64,000 nucleotides of DNA. It comes from JADJNW01 sp964526645. Lineage in GTDB: Bacteria > Bacteroidota > Bacteroidia > Chitinophagales > Saprospiraceae. Numbering within the stretch: the stretch's first letter is position 1; each line of letters starts with the position of its first letter. The notes beneath the pieces were generated by a model. That model worked only from the letters and a program-made list of their open reading frames with translations, did no database searches and was not told the DNA's origin. The position numbers and the translations under genes were made by a program. Location: positions 1 through 64,000 of the forward strand of contig CAZGJN010000019.1 of assembly GCA_964526645.1 (NCBI GenBank), read 5' to 3'. Below, one piece after another: positions 8,949-17,665 of this stretch.

Positions 8949-9590
8949 GTGAGTGTAGAAAGTCTTTATCAAAAAGTATTCGAAAATAACAAAAAGTGGG
9001 TAGAAAGCAAAACCGCTAACGATCCCGATTTTTTTGTGAAGCTCTCCAAGGAGCAACAGCCTGAATTTTTGTGGATAGGGTGCTCTGATAGCCGCGTACC
9101 TGCCAATGAAATCATGGGCTTGGAACCAGGCGATGTATTTGTGCACCGCAATATTGCCAATATTGTGCCAAACACAGATGTGAATGTGCATTCTGTTATT
9201 CAATTTGCGGTGGAAGCCCTGCAGGTAAAACATATCATCGTTTGCGGGCACTATGGCTGTGGCGGGATAAAGGCTGCTTTGCAACACCAGGATTTAGGAA
9301 AACTCAACATGTGGCTGCGCAACATTCGGGATGTGTATCGCTTGCATCGCGATGAATTGAATGCTATTGAGGATATGGAAGCACGCACCAATCGGTTGGT
9401 GGAATTAAACGTACAAGAGCAGTGCATCAATGTCATCAAGACTTCTTTTGTGCAAAAGAATTTTGTGAAAAACGGCTATCCCATCGTTCATGGGTGGGTG
9501 TACGATTTGCGCAACGGTATTTTGAAAGACCTTGAAATTGATTTCGATCAAGTGCTGGAGAGCATTCGCGAGATTTATCGAATTGCCTGA
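8949..9590 (+). CDS. can: Beta-class carbonic anhydrase
   Basis: Hydrates CO2 to bicarbonate using zinc. The family motif GCSDSRVPAN gives one Cys ligand plus the Asp-Arg dyad, and VCGHYGCGG supplies the His and second Cys ligands. The length of ~213 residues is normal. The frame opens with a TTG at 8925, but family members start close to the SLYQKVFENNKKWV segment, so the GTG at 8949 is the better start. It follows icd but is separated from it by a terminator. Its end is convergent with the small membrane coiled-coil gene. Confidence 0.92.
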   Translation: MSVESLYQKVFENNKKWVESKTANDPDFFVKLSKEQQPEFLWIGCSDSRVPANEIMGLEPGDVFVHRNIANIVPNTDVNVHSVIQFAVEALQVKHIIVCGHYGCGGIKAALQHQDLGKLNMWLRNIRDVYRLHRDELNAIEDMEARTNRLVELNVQEQCINVIKTSFVQKNFVKNGYPIVHGWVYDLRNGILKDLEIDFDQVLESIREIYRIA

Positions 9591-9608
9591 TTTTTTCTCA
9601 GACAAAGA

Positions 9609-9640
9609 AGCGCGTTTGACCTCTTGGGCGCGCTCCTTGC
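9609..9640 (+). terminator. Weak terminator-like hairpin after carbonic anhydrase
   Basis: AGCGCG (9609-9614) pairs with CGCGCT (9629-9634) around a 14-base loop; a T-rich tract follows at 9642-9654 after a few other bases. The stem is short and the spacing imperfect. Confidence 0.35.
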
Positions 9641-9643
9641 TCT

Positions 9644-9967
9644 TTATTTTTTTTGTCTGCGCAATTCCTTGATTTGTACATCCATTTGGCGTATTTTCTC
9701 CCGCAGCTCAGTATTTTCCTGCTCCAGTTCTCTGATTCTTGTTTCCAAATCTTTTATCTGGAGGTCAATTTCGCCATTCGGCGCGTTGGTGGTATTTTCT
9801 GTTGTTGTTTCGGTAACCGTGTTGGATTTGAATTTATTTAGAAAGTCTCCCGCATTTTTGAAAGGGTCTTGCCCATTGTAGTAAGAAGCCCCGATATAAG
9901 CCAAAGGCACCACAAAAAGCATCACAATAAAAAAGCGAGCGAAACCAGTTAGTTTTCTCCTTGCCAT
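9644..9967 (-). CDS. Small membrane-anchored coiled-coil protein
   Basis: A 107-residue protein starting MARRKL. The frame extends four codons upstream to 9979, but a TATTTTTG promoter element at 9986-9993 would place transcription start near 9979, so 9967 is preferred. Residues ~8-30 (FARFFIVMLFVVPLAYIGASYY) form one membrane segment, followed by a Thr/Asn-rich linker and a ~45-residue heptad coil (IKDLETRIRELEQENTEL). The family is not recognised. The topology resembles FtsB/FtsL-type or other bitopic assembly proteins, but no signature proves that. Confidence 0.65.
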   Translation of the reverse strand: MARRKLTGFARFFIVMLFVVPLAYIGASYYNGQDPFKNAGDFLNKFKSNTVTETTTENTTNAPNGEIDLQIKDLETRIRELEQENTELREKIRQMDVQIKELRRQKK

Positions 9968-9985
9968 AACAATTCCCATTTTTTA

Positions 9986-9993
9986 CAAAAATA
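9986..9993 (-). promoter_or_regulatory. Bacteroidota -7 element for the small coiled-coil gene
   Basis: Reads TATTTTTG on the minus strand, a full match to TAnnTTTG, 19 bases upstream of the ATG at 9967. No -33 TTG was found at normal spacing. Confidence 0.35.
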
Positions 9994-10109
9994 CATCTTG
10001 CTCCGTTTTTATAAATAGAATATCTACCGATGGTCAAAAATTTCAGACCAGTGGAAAACAAATGGTTCTAAATATGGCATTGGAATACAGCGCCAAGCAT
10101 CAAATATTG

Positions 10110-10117
10110 TATTTTTG
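10110..10117 (+). promoter_or_regulatory. Bacteroidota -7 element upstream of the thiolase
   Basis: TATTTTTG matches TAnnTTTG. It lies ~50 bases before the thiolase start. The nearest upstream TTG is 27 bases away, longer than usual. Confidence 0.4.
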
Positions 10118-10165
10118 CAAAGCTAAAAGCTTCCGAATCTTTATTTTCTGACGAATGTGATGCTC

Positions 10166-11371
10166 ATGACGCAGGCTTACATCTTTGATGCCGTTCGAAC
10201 GCCGAGAGGTAAAGGAAAAAGTGGTGGTGCGCTGTATGAAGTGAAGCCAATATCATTACTCGTTTCTGTATTGACGGCGCTGCAAAAGCGCTGCCAACTG
10301 GATACAGCTCAAGTAGAGGATGCGATCATCGGTTGTGTGACGCCCGTTCAGGATCAAGGATTTAACATCGCCAAAGCGGCCTTACTACAAGCAGGCTGGC
10401 ACCAGCATGTGAGCGGCATGCAAATCAATCGGTACTGTGCTTCGGGTTTGGAAGCGATTAACTTAGCGGCTACTAAAATACAAACAGGCAGCGCGGATTT
10501 AATGGTAGCGGGGGGCATCGAGAGCATGAGCCGTGTGCCTATGGGAAGTGACGGCGGCGCTCTTTTGTTCGATCCTGAGGTAATTACTCAAACGAATTAT
10601 ATCCCACAAGGCGTAGCAGCTGACCTGATTGCAACAATAGAGCACTTCAGCCGCGACATGCTCGACGAATATGCCCTGCAATCCCAGCAAAAAGCAGCAC
10701 AGGCATGGCAAAAAGGCTATTTTGCGCCGTCCATTATCCCCATCTTCGATGCCAACGGCTTGTTGATACTGGATAGCGATGAAATTATTCGCCCTAACAT
10801 TAGTCTTGAAAAATTGAAGGCGCTGCCTCCTGCTTTTGCAGCTTTAAGTGCTATGGGTTTTGAGGCTATGGCATTGAGGCGTTATCCCTTGATTGAAAGA
10901 ATCCAGCATTTGCATACCGCTGGCAATTCCTCTGGCATCGTAGATGGTGCCTGTGTGGTGCTGCTGGGCAATAAGGAAAAAGGAATCGCCTCAGGGCTAA
11001 GGCCCCGCGCACGCATACGCGCCATGGCAAACGCAGGCGTAGAGCCAACGATTATGCTCACAGGACCAAGCCCCGCTTCTAAAAAAGCATTGCAAATTGC
11101 AGGAATGCAATCCAGCGATATTGACCTTTGGGAGTGCAACGAAGCATTTGCGTCCGTCGTATTGAAATTCCAGCGCGACCTGGAAATTGATTCAGAAAAA
11201 CTCAACGTCAATGGGGGCGCAATCGCGATGGGACACCCATTAGGAGCCACAGGGGCTATGCTACTCAACATTTTATTGGATGAACTGGAACGGCGGGATT
11301 TGAATACCGGGCTGGTCACCCTGTGCGCCGGCGGCGGCATGGGAATCGCTACCATTATCGAGCGCGTGTAA
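10166..11371 (+). CDS. Thiolase family protein (acetyl-CoA C-acyltransferase)
   Basis: Condenses or cleaves acyl-CoA thioesters. The nucleophilic Cys is in NRYCASGLEA; the C-terminal motifs are NEAFAS, NGGAIAMGHPLGATGA (catalytic His) and CAGGGMG (second Cys). The length of ~401 residues is normal for degradative or biosynthetic thiolases. Several starts are possible (GTG 10157, ATG 10160, ATG 10166); 10166 gives MTQAYIFDAVRTPRG, which matches where thiolases usually begin. No beta-oxidation partner gene is adjacent, so fatty acid degradation versus acetoacetyl-CoA synthesis cannot be decided. Confidence 0.92.
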   Translation: MTQAYIFDAVRTPRGKGKSGGALYEVKPISLLVSVLTALQKRCQLDTAQVEDAIIGCVTPVQDQGFNIAKAALLQAGWHQHVSGMQINRYCASGLEAINLAATKIQTGSADLMVAGGIESMSRVPMGSDGGALLFDPEVITQTNYIPQGVAADLIATIEHFSRDMLDEYALQSQQKAAQAWQKGYFAPSIIPIFDANGLLILDSDEIIRPNISLEKLKALPPAFAALSAMGFEAMALRRYPLIERIQHLHTAGNSSGIVDGACVVLLGNKEKGIASGLRPRARIRAMANAGVEPTIMLTGPSPASKKALQIAGMQSSDIDLWECNEAFASVVLKFQRDLEIDSEKLNVNGGAIAMGHPLGATGAMLLNILLDELERRDLNTGLVTLCAGGGMGIATIIERV

Positions 11372-11385
11372 CCTTTTTGCAGCTT

Positions 11386-11422
11386 TTTATAAAAAGAAAA
11401 GCCTCAATGCAATAGCATTGAG
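11386..11422 (-). terminator. Terminator of tRNA-Asn
   Basis: CTCAATGC (11403-11410), loop AATA, GCATTGAG (11415-11422). Read on the minus strand the stem is followed by GCTTTTCTTTTT. It lies just 3' of the tRNA. It may also slow + strand transcription from the thiolase. Confidence 0.75.
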
Positions 11423-11431
11423 ACTTTTGAG

Positions 11432-11505
11432 CGCCCCCTCTAGGACTTGAACCTAGGACCCCATGATTAACAGTCATGTGCTCTAACCGGCTGAGCTAAG
11501 GAGGC
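11432..11505 (-). tRNA. tRNA-Asn (anticodon GTT)
   Basis: A 74-base cloverleaf on the minus strand. The acceptor GCCTCCT pairs with AGGGGGC (one G-U), the D arm is GCTC/GAGC, the anticodon stem CATGA/TCATG encloses loop CTGTTAA with GTT, and the T arm is CTAGG-TTCAAGT-CCTAG. The discriminator is G, as expected for Asn. CCA is not encoded. Confidence 0.96.
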
Positions 11506-11643
11506 TTTTGGCTTTGAAACACGCCTTTTGCAGTGAAAAGTTCCGGTTTCAATAAATGCCCTTTAAAAGAGCGAGTGCAAAGTTATCGTAAGAAAAATAA
11601 AAATGCAATATTTGCGAAAATTTTTTCTAAAAAACAGTTACAC

Positions 11644-12558
11644 ATGAGTTTATTAGCTGTTGGTACTGTCGCTTTCGATGATATTGAAACACCCCGTGGG
11701 CGAGCAGAAAAGGTAATTGGGGGTGCTGCTACCTACATCACACTGTCTGCTTCTTATTTCACAAAAGATTTGAAAATTGTATCGGTCATTGGAGACGATT
11801 TTCCTCAGGAGGAACTGGAGGGTCTGCAGGCGCGAGGAATTGACCTAACGGGATTACAGGTAAAAAAAGGAGAAAAGTCTTTTTTTTGGGCGGGGCGCTA
11901 CCACGGCAATATGAACGACCGCGATACCTTAGATACACAACTCAATGTATTGGCTACTTTCGATCCAATCCTACCCAGCAGCTACAAGGAGACCCCCTAT
12001 GTCATGTTAGGCAATCTTACCCCTGCTGTACAAATGCGGGTGCTGGATCAAATGCAGACCCGCCCGCGCCTGGTTGCGCTGGACACCATGAATTTTTGGA
12101 TGAACACTGCCATGGATGAGCTGTTGCAGGTTTTGCGTAGGGTTGATATACTGACCATCAATGACGAGGAAGCTCGGCAACTCACAGGTGAACTTTCTTT
12201 GGTAAAAGCGGCAAACAAAATCCACGAATTGGGACCCAAGTACCTGGTCATCAAAAAAGGGGAGCACGGCGCATTGCTTTTTGAGGGCAATAACGTCTTT
12301 TTTGCACCGGCATTGCCTTTATCGGAGGTGATAGACCCAACCGGAGCCGGCGATACTTTTGCCGGTGGGTTTATGGGATACCTCGCCAGCACCGGCGATT
12401 TGTCATTTGCCAATATGAAAAGGGCAGTTATCTATGGTTCTGCTATGGCCTCTTTTTGTGTGGAAAAATTTAGCGTCGAACGCCTAAAAAACTTGACACA
12501 TCCGGAAATCGCTGCGCGCGTGGCTCAATTTTCAGCCTTAGTCAATTTCGATATTTAG
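11644..12558 (+). CDS. PfkB family sugar kinase
   Basis: A 304-residue ribokinase-fold kinase. The N-terminal GGAATYITLSASYF (PfkB signature 1 region) and C-terminal DPTGAGDTFAGGFMG (signature 2, with the catalytic Asp of GAGD) are clear. The frame is open from 11533 but that part is low-complexity and lacks family features; MSLLAVGTVAFDDIETPRG at 11644 is the natural start. The DDIETPRG segment next to the first strand is common in a Bacteroidota subgroup annotated as sugar or adenosine kinases. The substrate cannot be assigned. There is no sugar catabolic gene nearby. Confidence 0.88.
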   Translation: MSLLAVGTVAFDDIETPRGRAEKVIGGAATYITLSASYFTKDLKIVSVIGDDFPQEELEGLQARGIDLTGLQVKKGEKSFFWAGRYHGNMNDRDTLDTQLNVLATFDPILPSSYKETPYVMLGNLTPAVQMRVLDQMQTRPRLVALDTMNFWMNTAMDELLQVLRRVDILTINDEEARQLTGELSLVKAANKIHELGPKYLVIKKGEHGALLFEGNNVFFAPALPLSEVIDPTGAGDTFAGGFMGYLASTGDLSFANMKRAVIYGSAMASFCVEKFSVERLKNLTHPEIAARVAQFSALVNFDI

Positions 12559-12756
12559 TAAAACTTGAAAAACAAGCCGCCGATTTGAAAATGTCGTTGT
12601 ACAGGTGTCATCATGGCGCTTTTACATTTTACATTCGATATTTTGAATTTTGCGGTTTAAATACTTCAACTCTCTTGCGCTTAGGGTGTTAAAGTGTTTT
12701 GGTTTAGCCTAAGCCCGCTAAAATAATTTAGGTACATCGCATCATAAACCACAAGC

Positions 12757-15633
12757 ATGGCAAAAGATTCAAACAATGGCATCTCTGAAAATGGAGCATC
12801 AGAATTGGAGGATGTGATCGAAGTCATTGGCGCGCGCGAGCACAACCTCAAGGATGTGGATATACGCATTCCGCGCAACCAGCTCGTGGTGATTACTGGC
12901 ATCAGCGGCAGCGGTAAGTCTTCGCTGGCTTTTGATACAATTTATGCAGAAGGGCAACGGCGGTACATGGAAACCTTTTCGAGCTACGCCCGCCAATTTA
13001 TTGGCAACATGGAACGCCCGGATGTGGAGCAGATTTCGGGCTTGAGCCCCGTGATTTCTATCGAACAAAAAACCACTGGGCGCAATCCTCGCTCAACGGT
13101 TGGCACGATTACCGAAATCTACGACTTTCTGCGCTTGTTGTTTGCACGCATCGGCGAGGCGTATTCCTACGAAACAGGCGAAAGAATGATGCGTTACACC
13201 GAAGAGCAAATGAAAGAACGGATATCCCAGCAGTTCGACGGCAGAAAGGTGGTGCTCCTCGCGCCGCTCGTGCGAGGGCGCAAAGGGCATTATCGGGAGT
13301 TGTTTGAGCAGATTCGCAAGCAAGGCTACGCGAAGGTGCGCGTGGATGGTGAAATTTTGGACATTACACCCGCCATGCAGGTGGACCGCTACAAAGTACA
13401 CGACATAGAAGCGGTGGTGGATCGCCTGAAAATTGGTGCCGACCGCAAAGACCGGCTCAATTCTTCTTTGCAAATCGCCTTGAAAATGGGCAATGGCCTG
13501 ATTTTCCTGATGGATGCTGATACTGGTGCCGTTACGGCGTTCAGCAAGCACCTGATGGACCCCAAGTCTGGTATTTCCTATGAAGAGCCCTCTCCCAATT
13601 CTTTTTCGTTTAATTCGCCCTACGGCGCTTGTCCTACTTGCAATGGCTTGGGGGAAGTCAATGAAGTGGATATAGCAAAAGTCATTCCCGATGATTCCAA
13701 AAGCATCAACGAAATGGCGATTGCCCCCTTCGGTGAAGTACGAGACAATATGACCTTCAAGCAGTTGCGTGCGATTGCAAAAAAATATAAATTTTCTTTT
13801 TCTACGCCAATCCGGGAAATTCCGCCCGAAGCGATGGAGGTCATTTTGCAAGGCGGCAATGATAAATTTGAGGTCAATATCACTTGGGGTGGCAATGATT
13901 TTACTTACAATTTGGCTTCCGAAGGTTTGATCAACATGCTCAAGCGCTGGTACGAAACCTCCACTTCGGAGAAAGTACGCCAGTGGGCGGAGGATTTTAT
14001 GATGATCGCTACTTGCCCGGAATGCAAAGGGCAGCGATTAAAAAAAGAGTCTTTGCATTTTAAAATCAATCAAAAAAACATAGCTGATCTATCCAATATG
14101 GATATTTCGGAACTGTCCGAGTGGATGGCAGACCTCGAAACGCATTTGACGGATCGCCAACAAGTTATCGGAAAAGATGTATTGAAAGAAATTCGCCTGC
14201 GTTTGGGCTTTTTGCTACACGTTGGATTGGATTACCTCACCTTGAATCGCCCTTCCAAAACCCTCTCCGGCGGCGAAAGTCAACGCATCCGCTTGGCTAC
14301 GCAGATTGGCTCCCAACTCACGGGCATCACCTACATACTCGACGAGCCCAGCATCGGCTTGCACCAGCGGGACAATCAGCGCTTGATCCAGGCTTTGCGC
14401 GAGCTGACTGATATCGGCAATACGGTATTGGTGGTAGAACACGACAAGGACATTATGCTGGCTTCGGACTATCTGATTGACCTTGGCCCGGGCGCTGGCA
14501 AGCACGGCGGGCAGTTGGTGGGTAAAGGCAAGCCTCAGGTTTTTATTAAAAATAAGACCCTTACAGCGCAATACTTGAATGAAATCCGTAGAATAGAAAC
14601 GCCCGAAAATCGCCGGACGGGCAATGGAAAATTTCTAGAACTCAAAGGTGCTACTGGTAATAATTTGAAACATGTATCTATAAAACTTCCCCTGGGGACT
14701 TTTATTTGCGTGAGCGGCGTAAGCGGTAGTGGCAAATCTACACTTATCAATGAAACTTTGTATCCGATTCTGCGGCAGCATTTCTACAACAGCGTGCAAC
14801 GACCTATGCCACACGAAAGTATCACAGGTTTGGAGCATTTGGATAAAGTAATTGAAATTGACCAATCACCTATTGGACGTACACCGCGCTCTAATCCGGC
14901 TACTTACACCAATGTTTTCTCTGATATTCGCAAAATATTTTCAGATTTGCCGGAAGCTAAAATCCGAGGCTATAAGCCCGGACGCTTTAGTTTCAATGTG
15001 AAAGGAGGGCGCTGCGAAAGCTGCGAAGGCGCTGGCAAGCGTGTGATTGAGATGAATTTTCTCCCGGATGTAGAAGTGGATTGCGAAACTTGCCTGGGGC
15101 GGCGCTATAACCGCGAGACATTAGAGGTATTGTACAAAGGAAAATCTATCAGCGATGTGCTGGATATGACCGTCAGCGAAGCGGTAGCATTTTTCCAGAA
15201 TATCCCCAATATTTACCGAAAATTGAGAACACTCAATGATGTAGGACTCGGTTATATTACCCTCGGACAACAGGCTACAACGCTTTCCGGCGGGGAGGCA
15301 CAGCGTGTAAAATTAGCCGAAGAGCTGTCCAAAAAGGATACAGGCAATACCTTTTACATCCTTGACGAACCGACCACCGGGCTGCATTTTGAGGACATTC
15401 GCCACCTGCTGGAAGTATTAGACCGATTAGTCAATAAGGGAAATACCGTTGTCGTTATTGAACATAATCTGGATGTGATCAAACATGCCGATTACATTAT
15501 TGACATGGGTTTGGAAGGCGGGCATCGCGGCGGCGATGTAGTAGCAACCGGCACGCCGGAGGAGGTCGCACAGCACCCGACGAGCCACACGGGGCGGTTT
15601 TTGAAAATGGAACTATCCCGAATCTCAAGCTAA
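12757..15633 (+). CDS. uvrA: Excinuclease ABC subunit UvrA
   Basis: Damage-recognition ATPase of nucleotide excision repair. The 958 residues contain two ABC ATPase modules: Walker A GISGSGKSS (about residue 47) with signature LSGGESQRIRLA, and GVSGSGKST with LSGGEAQRVKLA. The zinc modules are present (CPTCNGLG paired with CPECKGQ, and CESCEGAGK with CETCLGRRY). Family length is 940-960. The N-terminal ~15 residues (SNNGISENGASELED) are a short acidic extension. The 3' end overlaps the convergent GntP gene by 9 bp. Confidence 0.97.
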   Translation: MAKDSNNGISENGASELEDVIEVIGAREHNLKDVDIRIPRNQLVVITGISGSGKSSLAFDTIYAEGQRRYMETFSSYARQFIGNMERPDVEQISGLSPVISIEQKTTGRNPRSTVGTITEIYDFLRLLFARIGEAYSYETGERMMRYTEEQMKERISQQFDGRKVVLLAPLVRGRKGHYRELFEQIRKQGYAKVRVDGEILDITPAMQVDRYKVHDIEAVVDRLKIGADRKDRLNSSLQIALKMGNGLIFLMDADTGAVTAFSKHLMDPKSGISYEEPSPNSFSFNSPYGACPTCNGLGEVNEVDIAKVIPDDSKSINEMAIAPFGEVRDNMTFKQLRAIAKKYKFSFSTPIREIPPEAMEVILQGGNDKFEVNITWGGNDFTYNLASEGLINMLKRWYETSTSEKVRQWAEDFMMIATCPECKGQRLKKESLHFKINQKNIADLSNMDISELSEWMADLETHLTDRQQVIGKDVLKEIRLRLGFLLHVGLDYLTLNRPSKTLSGGESQRIRLATQIGSQLTGITYILDEPSIGLHQRDNQRLIQALRELTDIGNTVLVVEHDKDIMLASDYLIDLGPGAGKHGGQLVGKGKPQVFIKNKTLTAQYLNEIRRIETPENRRTGNGKFLELKGATGNNLKHVSIKLPLGTFICVSGVSGSGKSTLINETLYPILRQHFYNSVQRPMPHESITGLEHLDKVIEIDQSPIGRTPRSNPATYTNVFSDIRKIFSDLPEAKIRGYKPGRFSFNVKGGRCESCEGAGKRVIEMNFLPDVEVDCETCLGRRYNRETLEVLYKGKSISDVLDMTVSEAVAFFQNIPNIYRKLRTLNDVGLGYITLGQQATTLSGGEAQRVKLAEELSKKDTGNTFYILDEPTTGLHFEDIRHLLEVLDRLVNKGNTVVVIEHNLDVIKHADYIIDMGLEGGHRGGDVVATGTPEEVAQHPTSHTGRFLKMELSRISS

Positions 15634-16968
15634 CAACCAGTACCCCAAAAGCACGAATAGCAATATTCCTAAGCCTTGTAGGCCCGTCATCAAGGTAAAA
15701 CTCCGCAAAGTATCGCGGGTATTGATGCCACTAAATTGGGATACCACCCAAAAATAGCTGTCATTGACGTGGGATACCACCATGCCGCCCGCTCCTATAG
15801 CCGCAATCAGCAAACTAAGGCTTATTGGATCATCAAACCCGACCATACTCGCCAGCGGTGCGAGAATAGAGGAACTGATCACCAGCGCCGAAGTAGTAGA
15901 ACCTTGTGCCGTTTTTAAAAAGGCAGCCAACGCAAAACCTACCATCAAAAAAAATACACCCGGAAGATTGCCATTGCTCGCCCAATTTGCCGCCCAATCG
16001 CTCAACGGCGTTGCCTTGAGCAAATACCCAAATGCGCCCCCCGCGCCCGTGAGCAGTAAGATGGGTCCAGCTTGCAAAATCGCTTCGCTTGTCCATTGGA
16101 GCATCACTGTCCTTTTATTCACCCTGGGCAATAGCAAGAGTGCCGACAAAAGGCTCAAAAGCAGGGCAACTACTGGGTTTCCAATGAATTGTATCCACTT
16201 GCTGAAATAATGATCGGGTGCTACTATTTTGAACACCGAAGCCATTGTGATGAATAAAATGGGCAAAACGATAGGCAAGATGACTTTCCAAAGATCCAGT
16301 GTACTTTCTTCAGGGCTTGAGCTTTCCGCTGGTGTAGTCGGTATCGAAATATTTTTCCCAAAAAACATAGCGCTTGTATAAGCAAGTAATACCCCAGGAA
16401 TGGATAATAGCAAACCCACGAGGATGACGATTCCCAAGTGTTCATTCATACCCAGATTACCCGTAACTGCAATGGGACCTGGCGTAGGTGGCACTAATGT
16501 ATGCGTAGTGTATAAGCCGCCTGCCAAGGCTAATGCTAAGATAGGCTGTGCAATGGCAGCCCTTTTGGCAAGTGATTTGACCAACCCAATGAGAATGATA
16601 AAGCCCGAATCGCAAAATACCGGAATACTTATGATAGCACCTAAAGCAGCCATCGTCAAGGGTAAGCGTTTGCGCCCCGTAGCTTGGAGCATTGCCTGGG
16701 CGAGTTTCCAGGCACCCCCTGATTTGTCCAAAAAAACCCCGATCATGCTGCCCAGTACTACGACTAAGCCGATATTACCTAGTATGTTTCCAAATCCAGC
16801 TTGAATGCTTTCCACTACTTTATCTGGAGGCATCCCAACCACCAGCCCAGTCAAAATAGTAACGATAAGAATGGACAAAAAAGGATGTATTTTACCAAGT
16901 GTAGCGGCAAGAATTATCAGGATGACGGCACCTGCGATGACTAAAAGCAATGAGGTTCCTTCGAGCAT
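15625..16968 (-). CDS. gntP: GntP family gluconate:H+ symporter
   Basis: A hydrophobic inner-membrane protein of ~447 residues with about 12-14 membrane spans, similar throughout to GntP/IdnT/DsdX permeases (IVTILTGLVVGMPPDKVVESIQAGFG, then FCDSGFIILIGLVKSLAKR and THTLVPPTPGPIAVTGNLG). The family imports gluconate or related sugar acids with protons. The frame extends to 17007, but the ATG at 16968 (MLEGTS) places the first span correctly. No gluconate kinase is adjacent, so the exact substrate is uncertain. It lies downstream of atpC on the same strand. Confidence 0.9.
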   Translation of the reverse strand: MLEGTSLLLVIAGAVILIILAATLGKIHPFLSILIVTILTGLVVGMPPDKVVESIQAGFGNILGNIGLVVVLGSMIGVFLDKSGGAWKLAQAMLQATGRKRLPLTMAALGAIISIPVFCDSGFIILIGLVKSLAKRAAIAQPILALALAGGLYTTHTLVPPTPGPIAVTGNLGMNEHLGIVILVGLLLSIPGVLLAYTSAMFFGKNISIPTTPAESSSPEESTLDLWKVILPIVLPILFITMASVFKIVAPDHYFSKWIQFIGNPVVALLLSLLSALLLLPRVNKRTVMLQWTSEAILQAGPILLLTGAGGAFGYLLKATPLSDWAANWASNGNLPGVFFLMVGFALAAFLKTAQGSTTSALVISSSILAPLASMVGFDDPISLSLLIAAIGAGGMVVSHVNDSYFWVVSQFSGINTRDTLRSFTLMTGLQGLGILLFVLLGYWLLA

Positions 16969-17089
16969 AGATCGGTATTGTTGGTCAAAAATTGGATATT
17001 TCTCCAAATTTGCACAAAAATTCCGTTAAAGCGAGCGCTTTTTACTTCTCAACTCGAGGCAGGATACATTTTTGTATAAAGCCTGGATT

Positions 17090-17401
17090 TTAAAAACCAT
17101 TGGAAGCACCCCTCACCAGCAGAGAAATTTCATTCTTCAGCACTTCAATAAATCCACCGCTGATGTTAAAAATAATTTTTTTATCCGCTTCCGTAGAGGT
17201 GACAATGTTACCGCTTTCCGGCTCATAATATTGATATTCTCCTTTGGCGGTCACAATTTCTACTTTCCCTGTTTCCAAGGAAGAGACAATTGGCGCATGG
17301 TTTTCCAGCACTTGGAATTGCCCGAGGGTGCCCGGAACTTTCACAGATTTGATTGCGCCTTTAAAAATTTCTTTTTCGGGCGTAAGAATGGTAATATTCA
17401 T
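17090..17401 (-). CDS. atpC: F1Fo ATP synthase epsilon subunit
   Basis: A 103-residue central-stalk subunit that couples rotation and can inhibit ATPase activity. MNITILTPEKEIFKGAIKSV and LGQFQVLENHAPIVSSL match the beta-sandwich domain of epsilon. The C-terminal helical hairpin is short or missing, as in other Bacteroidota. The frame stays open 70 codons upstream into the atpD-atpC gap, but that part is not epsilon-like; the ATG at 17401 is chosen. It is unusually far (264 bp) from atpD and may have its own signal. Confidence 0.92.
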   Translation of the reverse strand: MNITILTPEKEIFKGAIKSVKVPGTLGQFQVLENHAPIVSSLETGKVEIVTAKGEYQYYEPESGNIVTSTEADKKIIFNISGGFIEVLKNEISLLVRGASNGF

Positions 17402-17428
17402 AATAAAATAAACATTGATCATTGAAAA

Positions 17429-17456
17429 CAAAGCATGATCATTTTGCAATGCTTTG
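17429..17456. repeat. 8-bp inverted repeat in the atpD-atpC gap
   Basis: CAAAGCAT (17429-17436) and ATGCTTTG (17449-17456) with a 12-base loop, 28 bases upstream of the atpC start. There is no T-run. It could structure the atpC leader. The rest of 17457-17665 shows nothing recognisable. Confidence 0.4.
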
Positions 17457-17665
17457 GAAGCAAGGAGTTTAGGCAAAAACACGATGGCTTCTATCTCAAA
17501 CTCTTTGCTAAAAAGTACAGGTGATAAGTCAAAACAGCAAGTGAGCAAGGCTTCGGAAATCTTTAAGATTTGTGAAATCTGAAAAATAAATAACCAGATT
17601 TGCCCCTGCAAAAGTATTATACCCTGGCAGCCTGGCCGAAAATCAATCTACCAGTGTATTGAAAG

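Noticed and set aside
13093..13851. 252-codon minus-strand frame inside uvrA
   Set aside because: It is antisense to the conserved uvrA coding sequence and its composition is that of a reverse-frame shadow.
17415..17442. Repeated TGATCA palindromes before atpC as an operator
   Set aside because: Six-base palindromes of this kind are frequent in AT-rich DNA and no regulator matches; only the 8-bp inverted repeat was kept.
17402..17611. N-terminal extension of atpC by 70 codons
   Set aside because: Epsilon subunits start at MNITILTPEK; the extension is hydrophobic and unlike any part of the family. Kept only as a curiosity of the gap.
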